From Mucor racemosus (Eukaryota; Mucoromycota; Mucoromycetes; Mucorales; Mucoraceae), in assembly GCA_027405735.1 (NCBI GenBank), contig JAPEHQ010000020.1:971001-1035000 (forward strand): a DNA stretch of 64,000 bases, given 5' to 3'. The position numbers and the translations under genes are program-made. The number at the start of each line of letters is the position of its first letter. Positions within the stretch are counted from its first letter, which is position 1. The notes beneath the pieces are model-generated. The model had not been told where the DNA came from. It did no database searches and was given only the letters and a program-made list of their open reading frames with translations. This document shows positions 1 through 10,994 of this stretch, piece by piece.

Positions 1-365
1 ATGAGACTACCACCATCGTAATCACAGAAATAATTTATATTAGACGCATGATTTATCCAAAAATTAATGGCAACTTTTTGAAAAAAAATTGTAAATCTAA
101 TTTTTGGAGAAAAAAAAAGTAAATTAACTTCTGGAGAGTAACTTTTGTCGGAGCCCGAACGTTTTTTCTTAGCTTTTGTGCGTACTCGGTAGTATTGTAA
201 TGAAAATTAGCTCTATGAAAGGCCAAGTGAGTCTAGTACATGCACAAATATTTAACATAAATCAATCAAGAACTCTGTATGCATTATATATAACGGTTTA
301 TTTAACTATTATTCCATATTTAGTATAAAAAAAACTTGTAATAGTCGGTTACATGAAAGCAAATA

Positions 366-2001
366 TTACAGCATCTCTTCTTCTGCTTCTTCGGCTATAA
401 CATTGGAAACCACAGTAGATAGTGAAGATGGGGCTCTACGCTTTTTAGCATTTGATTTCAGCATTTCCCATCTTTCCTTGTATCTATTTACCAGCACGTT
501 TTGTTTCTCATTTTGTAATCTTAATTGTTTATTTTCTTCTTCCAAGTCTCTTAAACGAGATGCTATAATTTTTGTTAGTGAGTTAGTTTCATTTTCCTTT
601 CTCCTCCAACAATACATACCTAAATCTGCACCATTGCCGCCTGCTGCTAATGGTGAATATCGAGACCCATGAAGCATAGCTGGCCCTCCTCCTATCAGAG
701 AAGAAGAAGATCGCATAGAAGATTCATGATGTGATTGCATAATTCTTTTAGCTTGCTTATGAACATCGTCTCTAAATTGTAATACACTACTCTTCAACAT
801 GTCATTTTCTTCTGCAGACTATTTGAATAATATATGAATCAGTTGAATGTACGTAAAATCAGATACCGTTGCTACTGGTGATGATAAAAACCTACCATTT
901 GTAGTAGCTTTAATTTTTTCTGTAGATGTGCTAACTGAACTCGTAATCTTTCATTTTCTAGCTTGAGATCATCAGTAGAAGTATTTACAGCGGCTGTACT
1001 ATTGATAGATAAAGAATCTAATTGTTTTTGAAGCTTATTTACCAAGGTTTCATCTTTTGGATCTGTAACAATAAAATAGGAATCCATCATCAATGCATTA
1101 TTATTATGCGAATGTTGTAAAGTAGTTGATTTTTCTTCAATTTCAATTTCTGCTTCTGGTATAGGATTATCATTTTCATTTAAAGGTGCTGATGTGAATG
1201 CAACTGCAGGATTGCATACTTTATCTACAAGTTTGTTGACAGATTCAAAGAATTTGAGAAAATCTAAATCTTGATTTTCCTTTTTTTTTTTTTTTTTTAG
1301 TAAATGTTTAAATATACATACAAATTGAAAACTTACAATGTTCGGTAATAAGGTATATGATTCACCAATATCCTCACTATCTATTGTTGATGAATGTATG
1401 CCAGCCAATCTCGATATAATGCTACCATTACCACTGTTATTACTAGTGTTGCTATTGTACTCTTGTGATTGATGGTAATGTTGATGATGCTGATGCTGTT
1501 GTTGTTGTGATGATGATAATGCATTACGAAGCCCTCCTCTACTTCCTACCATTTGATGCATTCGATTTTTTGCTGCCGCTTTTATCAATCTTTGTGCTTT
1601 TCGATTTAGTTCATTTGCTTTCTTTTCATGATTGGATGATAGCAATTTTAGTGTTCGTATAGCCTAATTCATATATGCGTAAATTTTGTTGTTTTTGTTT
1701 GATAAAAGAAGTAAAAAAATCACCTCGTTATCTATTGAATCATGAATAGCAATTTTAAACTGTTCTATAGAATACATTTATTATAAATATATAATTTCAA
1801 AATGTAAAACGTCAAGGAGATGGATCTAACCTGCTGCTTTCGAATGTGCTTCTGCTGCTTTTAACCAATTCTCATTGTCTTCAAAATTTTCGGCTTCAAC
1901 GACGAATCTATGTCCCTATGTTTAATAGAATAAAATCGAGATTGTTGTATGGTTTATTGAATTTTTTCACTTACTGCGTTAATTGGCGCTTCTGAATCCA
2001 T
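366..2001 (-). CDS. MIT-type/coiled-coil protein, possibly Atg38/NRBF2-like
   Basis: Six exons on the minus strand (1975-2001, 1831-1915, 1724-1764, 1337-1663, 896-1279, 366-818) join in frame to about 438 residues. The N-terminal ~75 residues form helices with A/L/E/K heptads (ENWLKAAEAHSKA, then FKIAIHDSIDNEAIRTL, then NELNRKAQRLIKAA) that look like an MIT three-helix bundle. A His/Gln/Asn-rich linker follows, then a coiled coil (LKLENERLRVQLAHLQKKL) and a second coiled coil near the C-terminus (LRDLEEENKQLRLQNEK). MIT plus a central ENERLR-type coiled coil is the layout of NRBF2/Atg38, a PI3-kinase complex I autophagy factor, but similarity is too weak to be sure. The 1280-1336 intron is 57 nt and contains an A18 run; because it is a multiple of three it leaves an open frame if unspliced, so a naive ORF reads through it. 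Start chosen at 2001 because it opens a short first exon with a clean GTAAG donor. Confidence 0.7.
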
Positions 2002-2484
2002 TTACTTGAAGTATTATTTTATAAAAACAAGTGAGAAAAACTATATATAATTAAAAGAGGATACATAAAAAAAAAAAAAACAGAATGCATTATCCTGGTG
2101 TAAAACGGCTCTTTAAAAAAAAGGTGTTCGGTGGCTATGCTTCTTTGAGAACGATCATGTTCCTTCCATCATGATATTATGGTGTCAATAGTAATTTACT
2201 GCGACGAGTGGCTATAAACAAGTTTTGAATCTGTGTAGATACATTCATAAAGAATATGATGATGTGGTTTAGCTTGCTATTGCACTGAAAAGACTACAAA
2301 AGAGTTTTTATGTACCAAAAAAAAAAAAAGAAAAAATTACAAATGAGCAAGATAATACCAATAGAAAGATTGGCTTCTACTAATCATTACTTATTATTAT
2401 TATACACTATAGTAAAATTCATCTTACTAAACCATTGAAAGTCGTCTATAAACGTGCACTATGAAATCATCCTCTTTTTATTAT

Positions 2485-3917
2485 TTATTTTACAATCATT
2501 TGAGCCTTCAACAAGTTTAATCTTAATAAAAGTGCTTTTGATGATTTCTCGAAATCATCACCTGCTAAAAGAGAACGTTCAATTGCCTCATTGCGTTTTT
2601 CTTGTTTCTTGGTGCATAAAATCTATTTTGTAGATTTGAGTGAGCGAGTCAATGGCTAATAATAAAAATATGAATTTTACCTTTTTATGACTATCGATGC
2701 GTGCTGAAATTTTGTTCTTTCTGATCAAAGTTACTAAATCATCCTCTAATACATTTGCATTTATATTGAATGCCTGAGCCATTTTTGTCATATCAATTAT
2801 AGAATAAGGTATACAATATTGAACCATTGCCTTTTCACGCACAAGAAGTAAAAGATTGTCTAAATGTGGTTCCAAATACATGTCTAATTTCAATATGTGT
2901 CTGTATTTCTCCAATAACTCAAAGCAAATAGCGTATTTTGATTTATAAAAGGATTCAATCAATTCCAATAATGTTGGTTCCAATACTAAAAAGTTTTTGA
3001 AATTAGTATTATTGAGAATTTGTGTTTGTAATTGACGTCGATCGTAAAACACTAAAGCGCATAATCCACCATAAATGGCCACATCGTTAGCCGACATGAT
3101 GTCATTAAATGTACTGACTGAATCAAAGGATACTTCCAAAAGCGCTGATGCAACCGAGCGATATCGGTTAGGGTATTCTGATCTGCCTAATAATGACAAT
3201 GCTTGACAGCATTTTAATTTACTTATAGTGTTGATTTTATCAGGAATATTTGGTGTAGATTCTGCTCGAGAAATGTATGTTTGAACTACATGAGAAAAGT
3301 TACAATCATCTAAATAAACCTATGTTGTATCAGTAAATTGGTATAATAAAATTAATCATATATAAATATATTTTACCTTGATTGTATTAAAACACATATC
3401 CAATACATTTTGACTAGTCATGCAATAATCTCTTGTACGAACATAATTCTTCATGGCAGATGGAAGGTCACCTTTCTTGTAAAAATAATCACCTAATTTG
3501 ATATGACACATTCGGATTTCCTCCTTTACAAGGTTTGCTTTTGCTGCTTTCAATTCACTTTCAAGAGCATCTGATAATGATTTATTTTCTCGCTGAACTT
3601 GATTAACCCAATCTTGATCAATAGGCACTGCTGGTTGTCCTTTACTACGTAAAACCTCGTTCAAGCATTCAACTGCATGTGTATATTTAGCTGTATTTCG
3701 TGTATTTTGTTGAATGTCTTGAATGGCTGTCTTGTATGCTTCAATTGCAAGACCTTCACAATGTTTAGCGATGTATAAACTTCTGCTGATGCGAGAATAT
3801 CCTAGAGCTCGTGTGAATATACTTGATATATTATTATTGCACATACATACCTTCGTAATTATTTATATAGGTTTCAAAATCAAAGCCTTCGGGTACATCT
3901 ACGCGTGTTTCCTCCAT
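2485..3917 (-). CDS. csn1: COP9 signalosome complex subunit 1 (PCI-domain protein)
   Basis: Four exons (3851-3917, 3377-3807, 2681-3319, 2485-2622) give about 424 residues. CSN1/GPS1 is a scaffold subunit of the COP9 signalosome, which removes Nedd8 from cullins. Family landmarks visible in order: YSRISRSLYIAKHC near residue 30, KLGDYFYKKGDLPSAMKNY and RTRDYCMTSQNVLDMCFNTIKV (TPR-like helices), SANDVAIYGGLCALVFYDR, LFKYRH-type helix, LDMYLEPHLDNLL, the PCI winged helix ending ISARIDSHKKI, and a final basic helix EKSSKALLLRLNLLKAQ. The last intron (2623-2680) is read through in the raw ORF; splicing restores SHKK-ILC, as in animal CSN1 SHSK-ILY. A longer in-frame start at 4019 exists, but 3917 starts closer to the conserved acidic N-terminus. 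It is divergent from the STRA6-like gene, 253 bp away. Confidence 0.92.
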
Positions 3918-4170
3918 AATATCTAAATATCTTCTCCTTTTATTGTTGCACTGATGGGAAAAATGATTAAAGATATTGTGTTGCGTTGTCTGGCCTTTCA
4001 AAAAAGGATTGAAATTCATTCAATCACTATTTCCTATAAGCACACCTGTATCACTGATGAAGATCAATGTATTGAACCTACCCTCCTTAATAACACAATC
4101 GTGGCAAATTGAATATAAAAAGAGTGAATGAAAATAAGCAAATTCGATTTGTTAGGTATTTAGTGTCATA
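3918..4170. promoter_or_regulatory. Divergent promoter between csn1 and the STRA6-like gene
   Basis: Only 253 bp separate the two proposed start codons, so the two genes must share upstream sequence. The stretch is AT-rich and contains pyrimidine-rich blocks; no specific factor site was recognised. If the longer csn1 start at 4019 is used, the shared region shrinks to about 150 bp. Confidence 0.5.
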
Positions 4171-7100
4171 ATGTGGATTATTACTGTTGTAACCATATTA
4201 TCATTATCAACATTCGTCCAATCTAGTATGTATTATTTGGTATGAAATGTTCAACATTCCCATTATTAATTTTGCCATGTATATCTACATTTTGTAGTTG
4301 CATTTTCCACTCAATGCTGGGAAACTCTCAATGGGTATGCTTGATATATATCTAAAAGTGAGTTCAATCAATCTAAAATTATAAAGTAGAAAGCAAAATA
4401 TGTTTCAAGATGGCGTTTGCCAACAAATCAATCAAATCAATGACAGTGGATGGAAAACACAAGAGGCTGATGATTGGATCTACTATCCTCAACAATATGG
4501 TATAGCGGCTATATTTCATGTATATATCAAATAAGCAAGCTAACTATATTGTGCATAGTGAATATATCAATGACTGCAGCTACAGTATCTGTTGCTTTAG
4601 TAGGAGGTTGTTGCGCTCCTAATAGATACAAACCAACTGGTTTCTTGTTTCAAGATGATGGCAGTACCTATTCACAAACTGGAAATAAAATCGTTGCCAT
4701 AGCAGATAAACCGCTTGTACAAAATTTATCCGTTACTGGATGGTACATGAAGAAATTTGTAGATGATTATGCCATGAATCTTACCATCATTCCATCAATT
4801 CATCATTCTGATAAGCAATCCATCTTTTTTGAAATCGCTGCATTTGATAGGGCCATGATGGTAAATTATCAATTTTTTGATTATCAAAATAAGCATATTG
4901 GAAATTACTCGAGTGGATTGTTAAGAAATATGAAGACTATTCCAGATATTACGCTTCCAAGGTATACTCGAGTAGTCGTATGTGTATATTTATAAATATT
5001 ATGTACAAGTTTTGGAATCTAACAGACCCTTTTAAATGTATGTAGATTGTCGAATTTTACGGGTCAAGAGCAGATCCCATGTGCTTTTCGTACTTATACG
5101 CTGGTCTTTATGTGCATAGCCCTTTTACTACAGTAGCCAAAATTAGCGCACAAGTTGCTTCTATATTGCAATATCTTTCATTAATCAACTTTGTCGTTAT
5201 ACCTACCATATTTGCTATCATGAGTTTATTATCAGACTTTAGTTTTCCACCGCAAGTATATCATAATTATACTATAATCAGAATGTTTTTATTAACTACA
5301 TCTATAGGCCTATTCGATTTTTATGTAGAACCCCTTCACACAAGGTACTTATGTGTATTGTCATTATGTTGGGCAAGTATAAGTACATTCATAGAAATGG
5401 ATGTTTCAATTATCTTATTCTTTTTTCCAGGGTCATATATATCAAATCAAGCATGGAATTTGATCAATTCCCAATCAAGCATTTTCCATGAATGGCTCCC
5501 TCGTGCTGCTAAGATAGTCGGCAAGTATTTGCATCTGCTTAAGCCTTGTATATATGCTAATGTTATAAAATTAGAGCTCTTCTTGTCATTCTTTCTGTAT
5601 GCTGTCTATTTCTACCCAGTATTTTTATGTTACCATGCTAGTTATAGATCTCGTTTAGCCAATTTTTTTGGAGCTTGGACCACTTGCACTTTGTTTGGCC
5701 TTAGATTCTCGTTAGATCTCCCATCATATGTTATTACATACGCACGTAGCGTACCGTTTTTGACTATAAATTTATTGGCTGCAATCCCTACTTTTGTAGC
5801 ATATAGTATTGTATTGATTTTCTTTGTAACAAGATGCATTACATTTCAGCAGTGCACTATCTGTAGCTTTGAATTCTTGGAAGTTCAGGATATTGAAGAG
5901 AAATATGTAAAAGTACTGATAGCATCAAGACAAGATAAAGAAAAGAAATCTATGCCTATTCAAAATACATCAATGATTGGGTTGATTTGGCTTATTTTTA
6001 ATGAGAAACTATGGAAAAAATTGGATTTCAAGTTGATCTTTAGGTTGATATGTACATGGAAGTTTATCAGGGCATGTATTCGAAAATTATTTGGTATTCA
6101 TGAACATGTTAGAATCCCATTTGCCATCAAGACCTCTTTGACATTACTGCTTTATTGTCTTGGACAACTGGTATGTACTACAGAATGTTGTGAATAAGCT
6201 TATATTATACTCATATATCAAATAGATTCCTCTTCTCATTACACAAATGATTGGTATTGGTGGTGTTGTACCTGTTCATATTTGTAGTTGGGCACCCTAT
6301 CTATCTCAATTCCAATACCATCCTAATCCTATGGATTTCGCTATAAAGACCTTTTTTTTAATGCAAATTGCTGTATACATTGCAACATTAGGTGCTGGTG
6401 GCTGTAAATATACAAAATACGACATTTTATATTATAAATTAATCGTTTTTTTTTTTTAGTATGTATGATCTATTCGCTTGGTATTTTACGCCGATTTACA
6501 AAGGATGTACTTTTACTTAGAAAGGGCAATTACTTTTTGTTTAAAGGAAAAAGAAACAATGGGTAAAAAAAAGTGATAATTCTTACATTTGACAGAAACA
6601 GCAACTTATATAGCTATATTGTAGCATTGATTTAGATGATTCAATCCGTTTTCTAGGTGTATTAATTGGATTTGGATTTACTGGCACGCTATATTTTATG
6701 GTAGAAATAAGCTTGATCGGCACATTTATTGCTGCAATCATCCAACTTGATAGAATCAGAGATGTCGTATTTCGACATGTGGGTTATGGTGTATTCTTTG
6801 CTAGTTTTTTCATAGCATTTATAGTTCAAATGTTACAGAAGCGCATCACGAATTTGGTGTTTGTAGAGAATCGTACCAGGTTTAGCATACAAAATCGAGC
6901 ACCATTTTTACATTATTGGTATTTTATGATGCTCACATCAATGACAAGAGCATTGACATCGTATATCTTGCGTACGTTTAAATTGATTTTCAGATATCCA
7001 TTATTCAGTGTGAGAGTGGATAGAAATGCGGAAACGTGGAGTGTTCGTCGAGGAGATGGAGGTAAATTAGTTTGGTGGTTTGCATGTATGAAAAAAGTTA

Positions 7101-7617
7101 ATAATATTGTGTTTTTTAAGGTTTCACTGCGTATTGTGGCATGGTATACAAAATACATGATATATATGGTATATATATATATATATATTACACACTATTT
7201 AACATTTAAATACATAGTTATTAGCAGAACATGAATACAACAATCCAGTTATACTTGTTTTCGTCGAATGCCTACTTGATTGTGTTAAAACGTCCACAGC
7301 AAATCGACTTTTAGGAAGAAACGTTAAATTGCAAATGTGTAGATCACATTTAAAAAAACAACATAACGTAATAGAAAAAGATGTCGAATGCTATTCAGTT
7401 AATTCAAAAATGACATTTAAAGGAAATCAAGGCAGTCTGCTCACTTTATCATCTAAGCGAGCCCTGACGAAATGGTTTTTAGCTTATACATTGATTAGAA
7501 ATCCAGTGGTAATGTATTTGCAGTGTGTAACATTACGATATAAATTGTTTTAAACTTTTACCTTTTTTACAGTTGATACAATATCGTCGCAAATTAGCTC
7601 TCAAATCATTATGGTAA
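4171..7617 (+). CDS. stra6: STRA6-like polytopic membrane protein (retinoid-receptor family)
   Basis: Twelve exons: 4171-4225, 4298-4334, 4390-4499, 4580-4977, 5046-6170, 6226-6403, 6460-6562, 6596-6620, 6657-7061, 7121-7168, 7225-7508, 7573-7617; about 937 residues. A signal peptide (MWIITVVTILSLSTFVQS) is followed by a Cys-containing luminal domain of ~190 residues and then many hydrophobic helices. The family match is strongest at the C-terminus: RYPLFSVRVDR, EYNNPVILVFVECLLD and ALTKWFLAYTLIRNPV line up with human STRA6 segments around QVDLSLLPPR, SHPVVIAFCALLL and RWGLAYTLLHNPS. STRA6 mediates retinol uptake in animals; substrate here is unknown. The luminal N-terminal domain makes it longer than animal STRA6 (~667 residues). 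The exon 8/9 junction (6620 to 6657) is one base out of frame in my model, so one splice site there is misplaced or a sequence error exists. Confidence 0.85.
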
Positions 7618-7940
7618 AGAAAACCAAGAGTGCCACATACGCACACATTGAGAAACATCAAACCCAACAAATGATCAACTCTTTTATGATAACAAACAAA
7701 TAAAACCACATGTCTTTCTTTTTCCATGACAATAGTATATTATTATAAACAAACAAATCATATTTTTTTGGTAACGGCATAGTCAGAAGATGCCCTTTTT
7801 TTTACTGCTTAGCCATTTGCAATTACACATTTCAAGTTATTAAAAATGTAATGTTTGATTTCTATGAAATAAACCGTTAAAGAGTACCCACGCCTTTTCT
7901 CTCCTTCATTCTTCTTCTTTTTGCCTTTTAGTTTATCATT

Positions 7941-8390
7941 ATGACAAATTTCCAACAAGTCTATACTACATATCCATCTCCTGCAATGGTAGTCAACACA
8001 CCAGCGTCGATGGGATATCCATCGTATTCACAGCATCCAGGCAGTAAGTACACATAAATAAATACAGGCTATTATCTAATCTTCTACTTTGATATGTATA
8101 GTGCAGCCATCTTATTATCCATCAGTACAACCTCAGATAATCCAACAACCAGGTTATCCATCGTATTATCATCAACAAGGAGGAGGTTATTTTCATGATA
8201 ATTCGTCTACTTTGTCACAAATATGCATGTGGATATTGTAAGTTATTTCTTTGAGCACATAGTATTTAATTCAAGCCAGTAACCTGTTATACAAATACAC
8301 AGATGTTTGGGTGCGTGCACTTATTGTTGTACTGAAGGATGTTGTGGAGGTGGAGAATCATATGGCGATGATTGCTGTGGGTGCTGTTAA
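7941..8390 (+). CDS. Small Tyr/Pro/Gln-rich protein with Cys-rich tail (CYSTM-like)
   Basis: Three exons (7941-8043, 8102-8237, 8303-8390) encode about 108 residues. The first ~70 residues are rich in Tyr, Pro, Gln and Ser (PSYYPSVQPQIIQQPGYPSY). A short hydrophobic stretch ICMWILCLGAC is followed by a cysteine-dense tail with ten further Cys (YCCTEGCC, DDCCGCC). This is the shape of CYSTM proteins, small tail-anchored stress-related membrane proteins found across eukaryotes. The assignment rests on composition, not on an alignment. AATAAA-type polyadenylation signals follow at about 8436-8450. Confidence 0.7.
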
Positions 8391-9164
8391 AATAGAGCAT
8401 AATCTTTATACAAAACTCTTTTATGTACAATATAATAAATAAATAAATTAACTACATGTTATTTGAAAGAAGCTGCTATATATCTAATATACTGCGATTT
8501 GTATTTTTCGATAGTAAAGTTGATATATATGTATATGCAACATTTGAATTTACAAAATAATCGCTCAACTACTAGAATATTTTAATATTTAAAACATTCG
8601 TTATATAAAATAAACATTACTCATTTTAAATAATAAGTTATACATTATTAATCGAAAACAGTATGCAATATATTATTTATTCCAAAAAGTGTTTGGCATA
8701 TACGGTATCTCACATAATAATGCAATTTTTCGCTTTCTAATTTTGAAAGCAGGATACATTTCTCTGTTAACTTTAATTGTTCAACGTAACAAATAGCGAC
8801 AAAATAAAAAAATACGCAAGTCTATTGGAAAAATTGCAATTAAATATAGAACTTTTCTATTTGGAATTGTTATTTGCTATGAATTGGAATAAATCCTTTA
8901 AATACTTAACCTGGAGTTTTTACAGCTTAAATGTAAAAACTTTGAGCTTTAATATCTCAATTAAACATTAAGCTACACTAACTTATTAAATAATAAAATT
9001 TGCTTATCTGCAATTTCTCTTTAACATATTTGAGTATCAGGAATATTGAAACACTTTTTTCTTTTGGGTTTTTCGATTTTCTTAGGTGCAGATTACAAAT
9101 ACTTGTTATTACTATATACTGTATATACTTTAGATATTGCTCAGTGGATATGAATTGGCCGCAT
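8391..9164. other. AT-rich intergenic stretch, nothing recognised
   Basis: Contains poly(A) signals just downstream of the CYSTM-like gene, then unstructured AT-rich sequence. Short open frames at 8777-8971 and 9000-9182 have no recognisable domain and a composition no different from their surroundings. It leads into repeat family A. Confidence 0.5.
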
Positions 9165-9990
9165 TATTCTACCTGTTTCTAAATTTTTATTTTATATCAC
9201 ACGAAGGCTCGAAAACAAGTAAAATCCATTGATTTTTCTTTAAAAACTAGGTCTCACCTTTAATCTATGCACAACTTTGTTTTTCATCAAATAACGCCAA
9301 GAAGAAATTATATGCCAATTTATCTGAAATGCCCAACTTAATCCAAAAACAACTATCCAAAAATATCCTATCTTTTGCAGTTGGTATTACTTTTTAGTAC
9401 TAATGTTTCAGATTTTTACACTTATTTCACTGCTAAAAATTAAACATTTTGAGGCTTTAAATCTCTGCAAAAAAATTAAGTTATGCCAACAGCTTTCAAT
9501 AATAAAACTTACTTTTTTTAAAGCGCTTTATAATATATTTAAGCATAAAAAAATTCTGAGTACTTTTATTTTTTTGACATTTTTATAGTAGATTTCAAGA
9601 ATTGAACAGAGTTTTTTTTTTTACGTTCATGTCATCGACCTCGGTGAGCTCTGTTGGACCCAATTTAGTTTTTTTCAAAATATTGATTTTTCATGGAGAT
9701 ATCCTTAAAAATGTGTACAAAAAAATACCTTCATTTCTAGCTTCAATTTTTCCCCTGCATACCCTCATCCCAAATTCTGAATTTGAACAATTTTTTGACA
9801 AAAATTTCGTTTTCTCTAAGAAAAATGCAGCTAGAAGATTCAGTAATAGCCCGATCGATAGATACTTTTGTCGTGAAGTATCTCCATTACTTATATCTAG
9901 ATTATATCTATATAAAATGATGTGCATCGGTAAAAAATCTTCAAAATTTCGATCGTAGTATTTTATGCAAAACTTACTACAGAACAATTT
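9165..9990 (+). repeat. Dispersed repeat family A, copy 1 (diverged, truncated)
   Basis: Co-linear with copies at about 41000-42090 (+) and 56240-57315 (-). Shared landmarks include TTTCAGATTTTTA, AAAATTAAACATTTTGA, GAGCTC before a TTGGACCCAATTTAGTTTTT block, and TTCTAGCTTCAATTTTTCCCC. This copy is the most diverged by eye and lacks the right-hand end containing TTGCAGTTCATGAG. The minus-strand reading of all copies keeps a partly conserved frame (LAAFF-EKT-FL, then RKIxARNEGI, LRISPRKINIL), suggesting a decayed coding segment of an unknown element. Confidence 0.75.
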
Positions 9991-10449
9991 GTTTAGGATA
10001 GACTAGATTAAGGAGCATCATGGATTTCATAATGAAAATAAGATTGATGGGATCATTTACTTTTAATTTTTAAAGTATAAATGGACTGTCCAGACTTGGT
10101 CTGTAGATACAGGATATATGATGTATGATGCTAAAAACTTTACCTCAACATTGAGAATAAGTATGAGTATTCCTGTGTCAATTAATTCAAGGGTTGGGAT
10201 ATTCTTTAAGAATCAGCCAATTAGGAATAGGTACTGTACATTCTACATTAGCTGATTCATGGTGTAGAAAAATCTTTAATTCTATTGTTCTATCAAGAAT
10301 ATTCTATATATACTTAACTTTGGATCTCTTGCTTTTACTGGCTCTGGTCAACTTGGATATCCATCCTATATCCGCGCTCCTAAAACATATCAATACAAGA
10401 CCTATTACACATTTGATGAGAGTTTATCTTATTTTTTGAAAGAAGTATA
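9991..10449. repeat. Repeat family F, copy 1
   Basis: About 459 bp matching 12438-12888 in direct orientation, from GTTTAGGATAGACTAGATTA through GGTTGGGATATTCTTTAAG to an end near GAAAGAAGTATA. Coding potential is weak: the second copy has an 86-residue minus-strand frame that is broken here. The right end abuts the pogo-type MITE at 10450, so the MITE marks one boundary of this copy. Confidence 0.75.
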
Positions 10450-10943
10450 CAGTCGTGATTCAATTTAGTGGAATTGTTGGGAGGGAGAAAAGTGTCCACT
10501 AAATCGAATTTTCCACCAAATCGAATAAATCATTTTCCGTAATATTGGATCAAAAAATGAGAATAAAAAAGCGTTGCTAGTTTATAGTATTAAATAATAT
10601 TGTTAATAAAGGCTTTTCATATTCGAGCAGCTAAATTAAACAGTGGATAACAGGAAATTTAATAAAAAACTGAGGTAAATTAGACACATAATTTGGTTAT
10701 TCTCCATATTTCTTCTAATTTCATGGCTACCAAATCAAGCTATTACCGGCTAAATACAGTTTTATCCAATAGTGTTTATATCTCACTAATATAGTGGACT
10801 GGTAGAAACGAAATTGTCCACTATCCACTGAATCGATTCAGTGGATTTAGGCAGTCAAATTATGAAAAAAAACGGGAGATTTCAAACTGTCCATTAAATC
10901 GAAAATCCGTTATTTACGAGTCCACTAAATCGAATCACGACTG
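10450..10943. mobile_element. pogo/Tc1-type MITE, 494 bp, TA target duplication
   Basis: Terminal inverted repeats are CAGTCGTGATTCAATTTAG on the left and its near-perfect complement ending AAATCGAATCACGACTG on the right. They are flanked by TA at 10448-10449 and 10944-10945, as for Tc1/mariner/pogo insertions. Inside are several degenerate copies of a CCACTAAATCGA motif in both orientations and a perfect 20-bp palindrome (10825-10844, CCACTGAATCGATTCAGTGG). No transposase frame is present, so it is non-autonomous. Confidence 0.85.
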
Positions 10944-10945
10944 TA

Positions 10946-10994
10946 CAGCCGACCTGTGCTGCACAAGATGATTTTGTTGTGCCCAGGTGGGCTG
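10946..10994. repeat. Imperfect hairpin next to the MITE
   Basis: CAGCCGACCTGTG and CTGCACAA on the left can pair with TTGTGC and CCAGGTGGGCTG on the right around a short loop. This gives an imperfect stem of about 20-24 bp, unusually GC-rich for the area. It could be the end of another decayed inverted-repeat element. No function is implied. Confidence 0.5.

Noticed and set aside
3918..4019. Upstream in-frame start for csn1
   Set aside because: The extra 34 residues do not resemble CSN1 N-termini and cut into the divergent promoter. Not excluded.
5345..5430. Possible intron in STRA6-like exon 5 (GTACTT ... TTTTTTCCAG)
   Set aside because: Its removal (86 nt) would shift the frame, while the uninterrupted frame continues as plausible membrane protein.
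5642..5839. Minus-strand frame within the STRA6-like gene
   Set aside because: Shadow of the sense exon.
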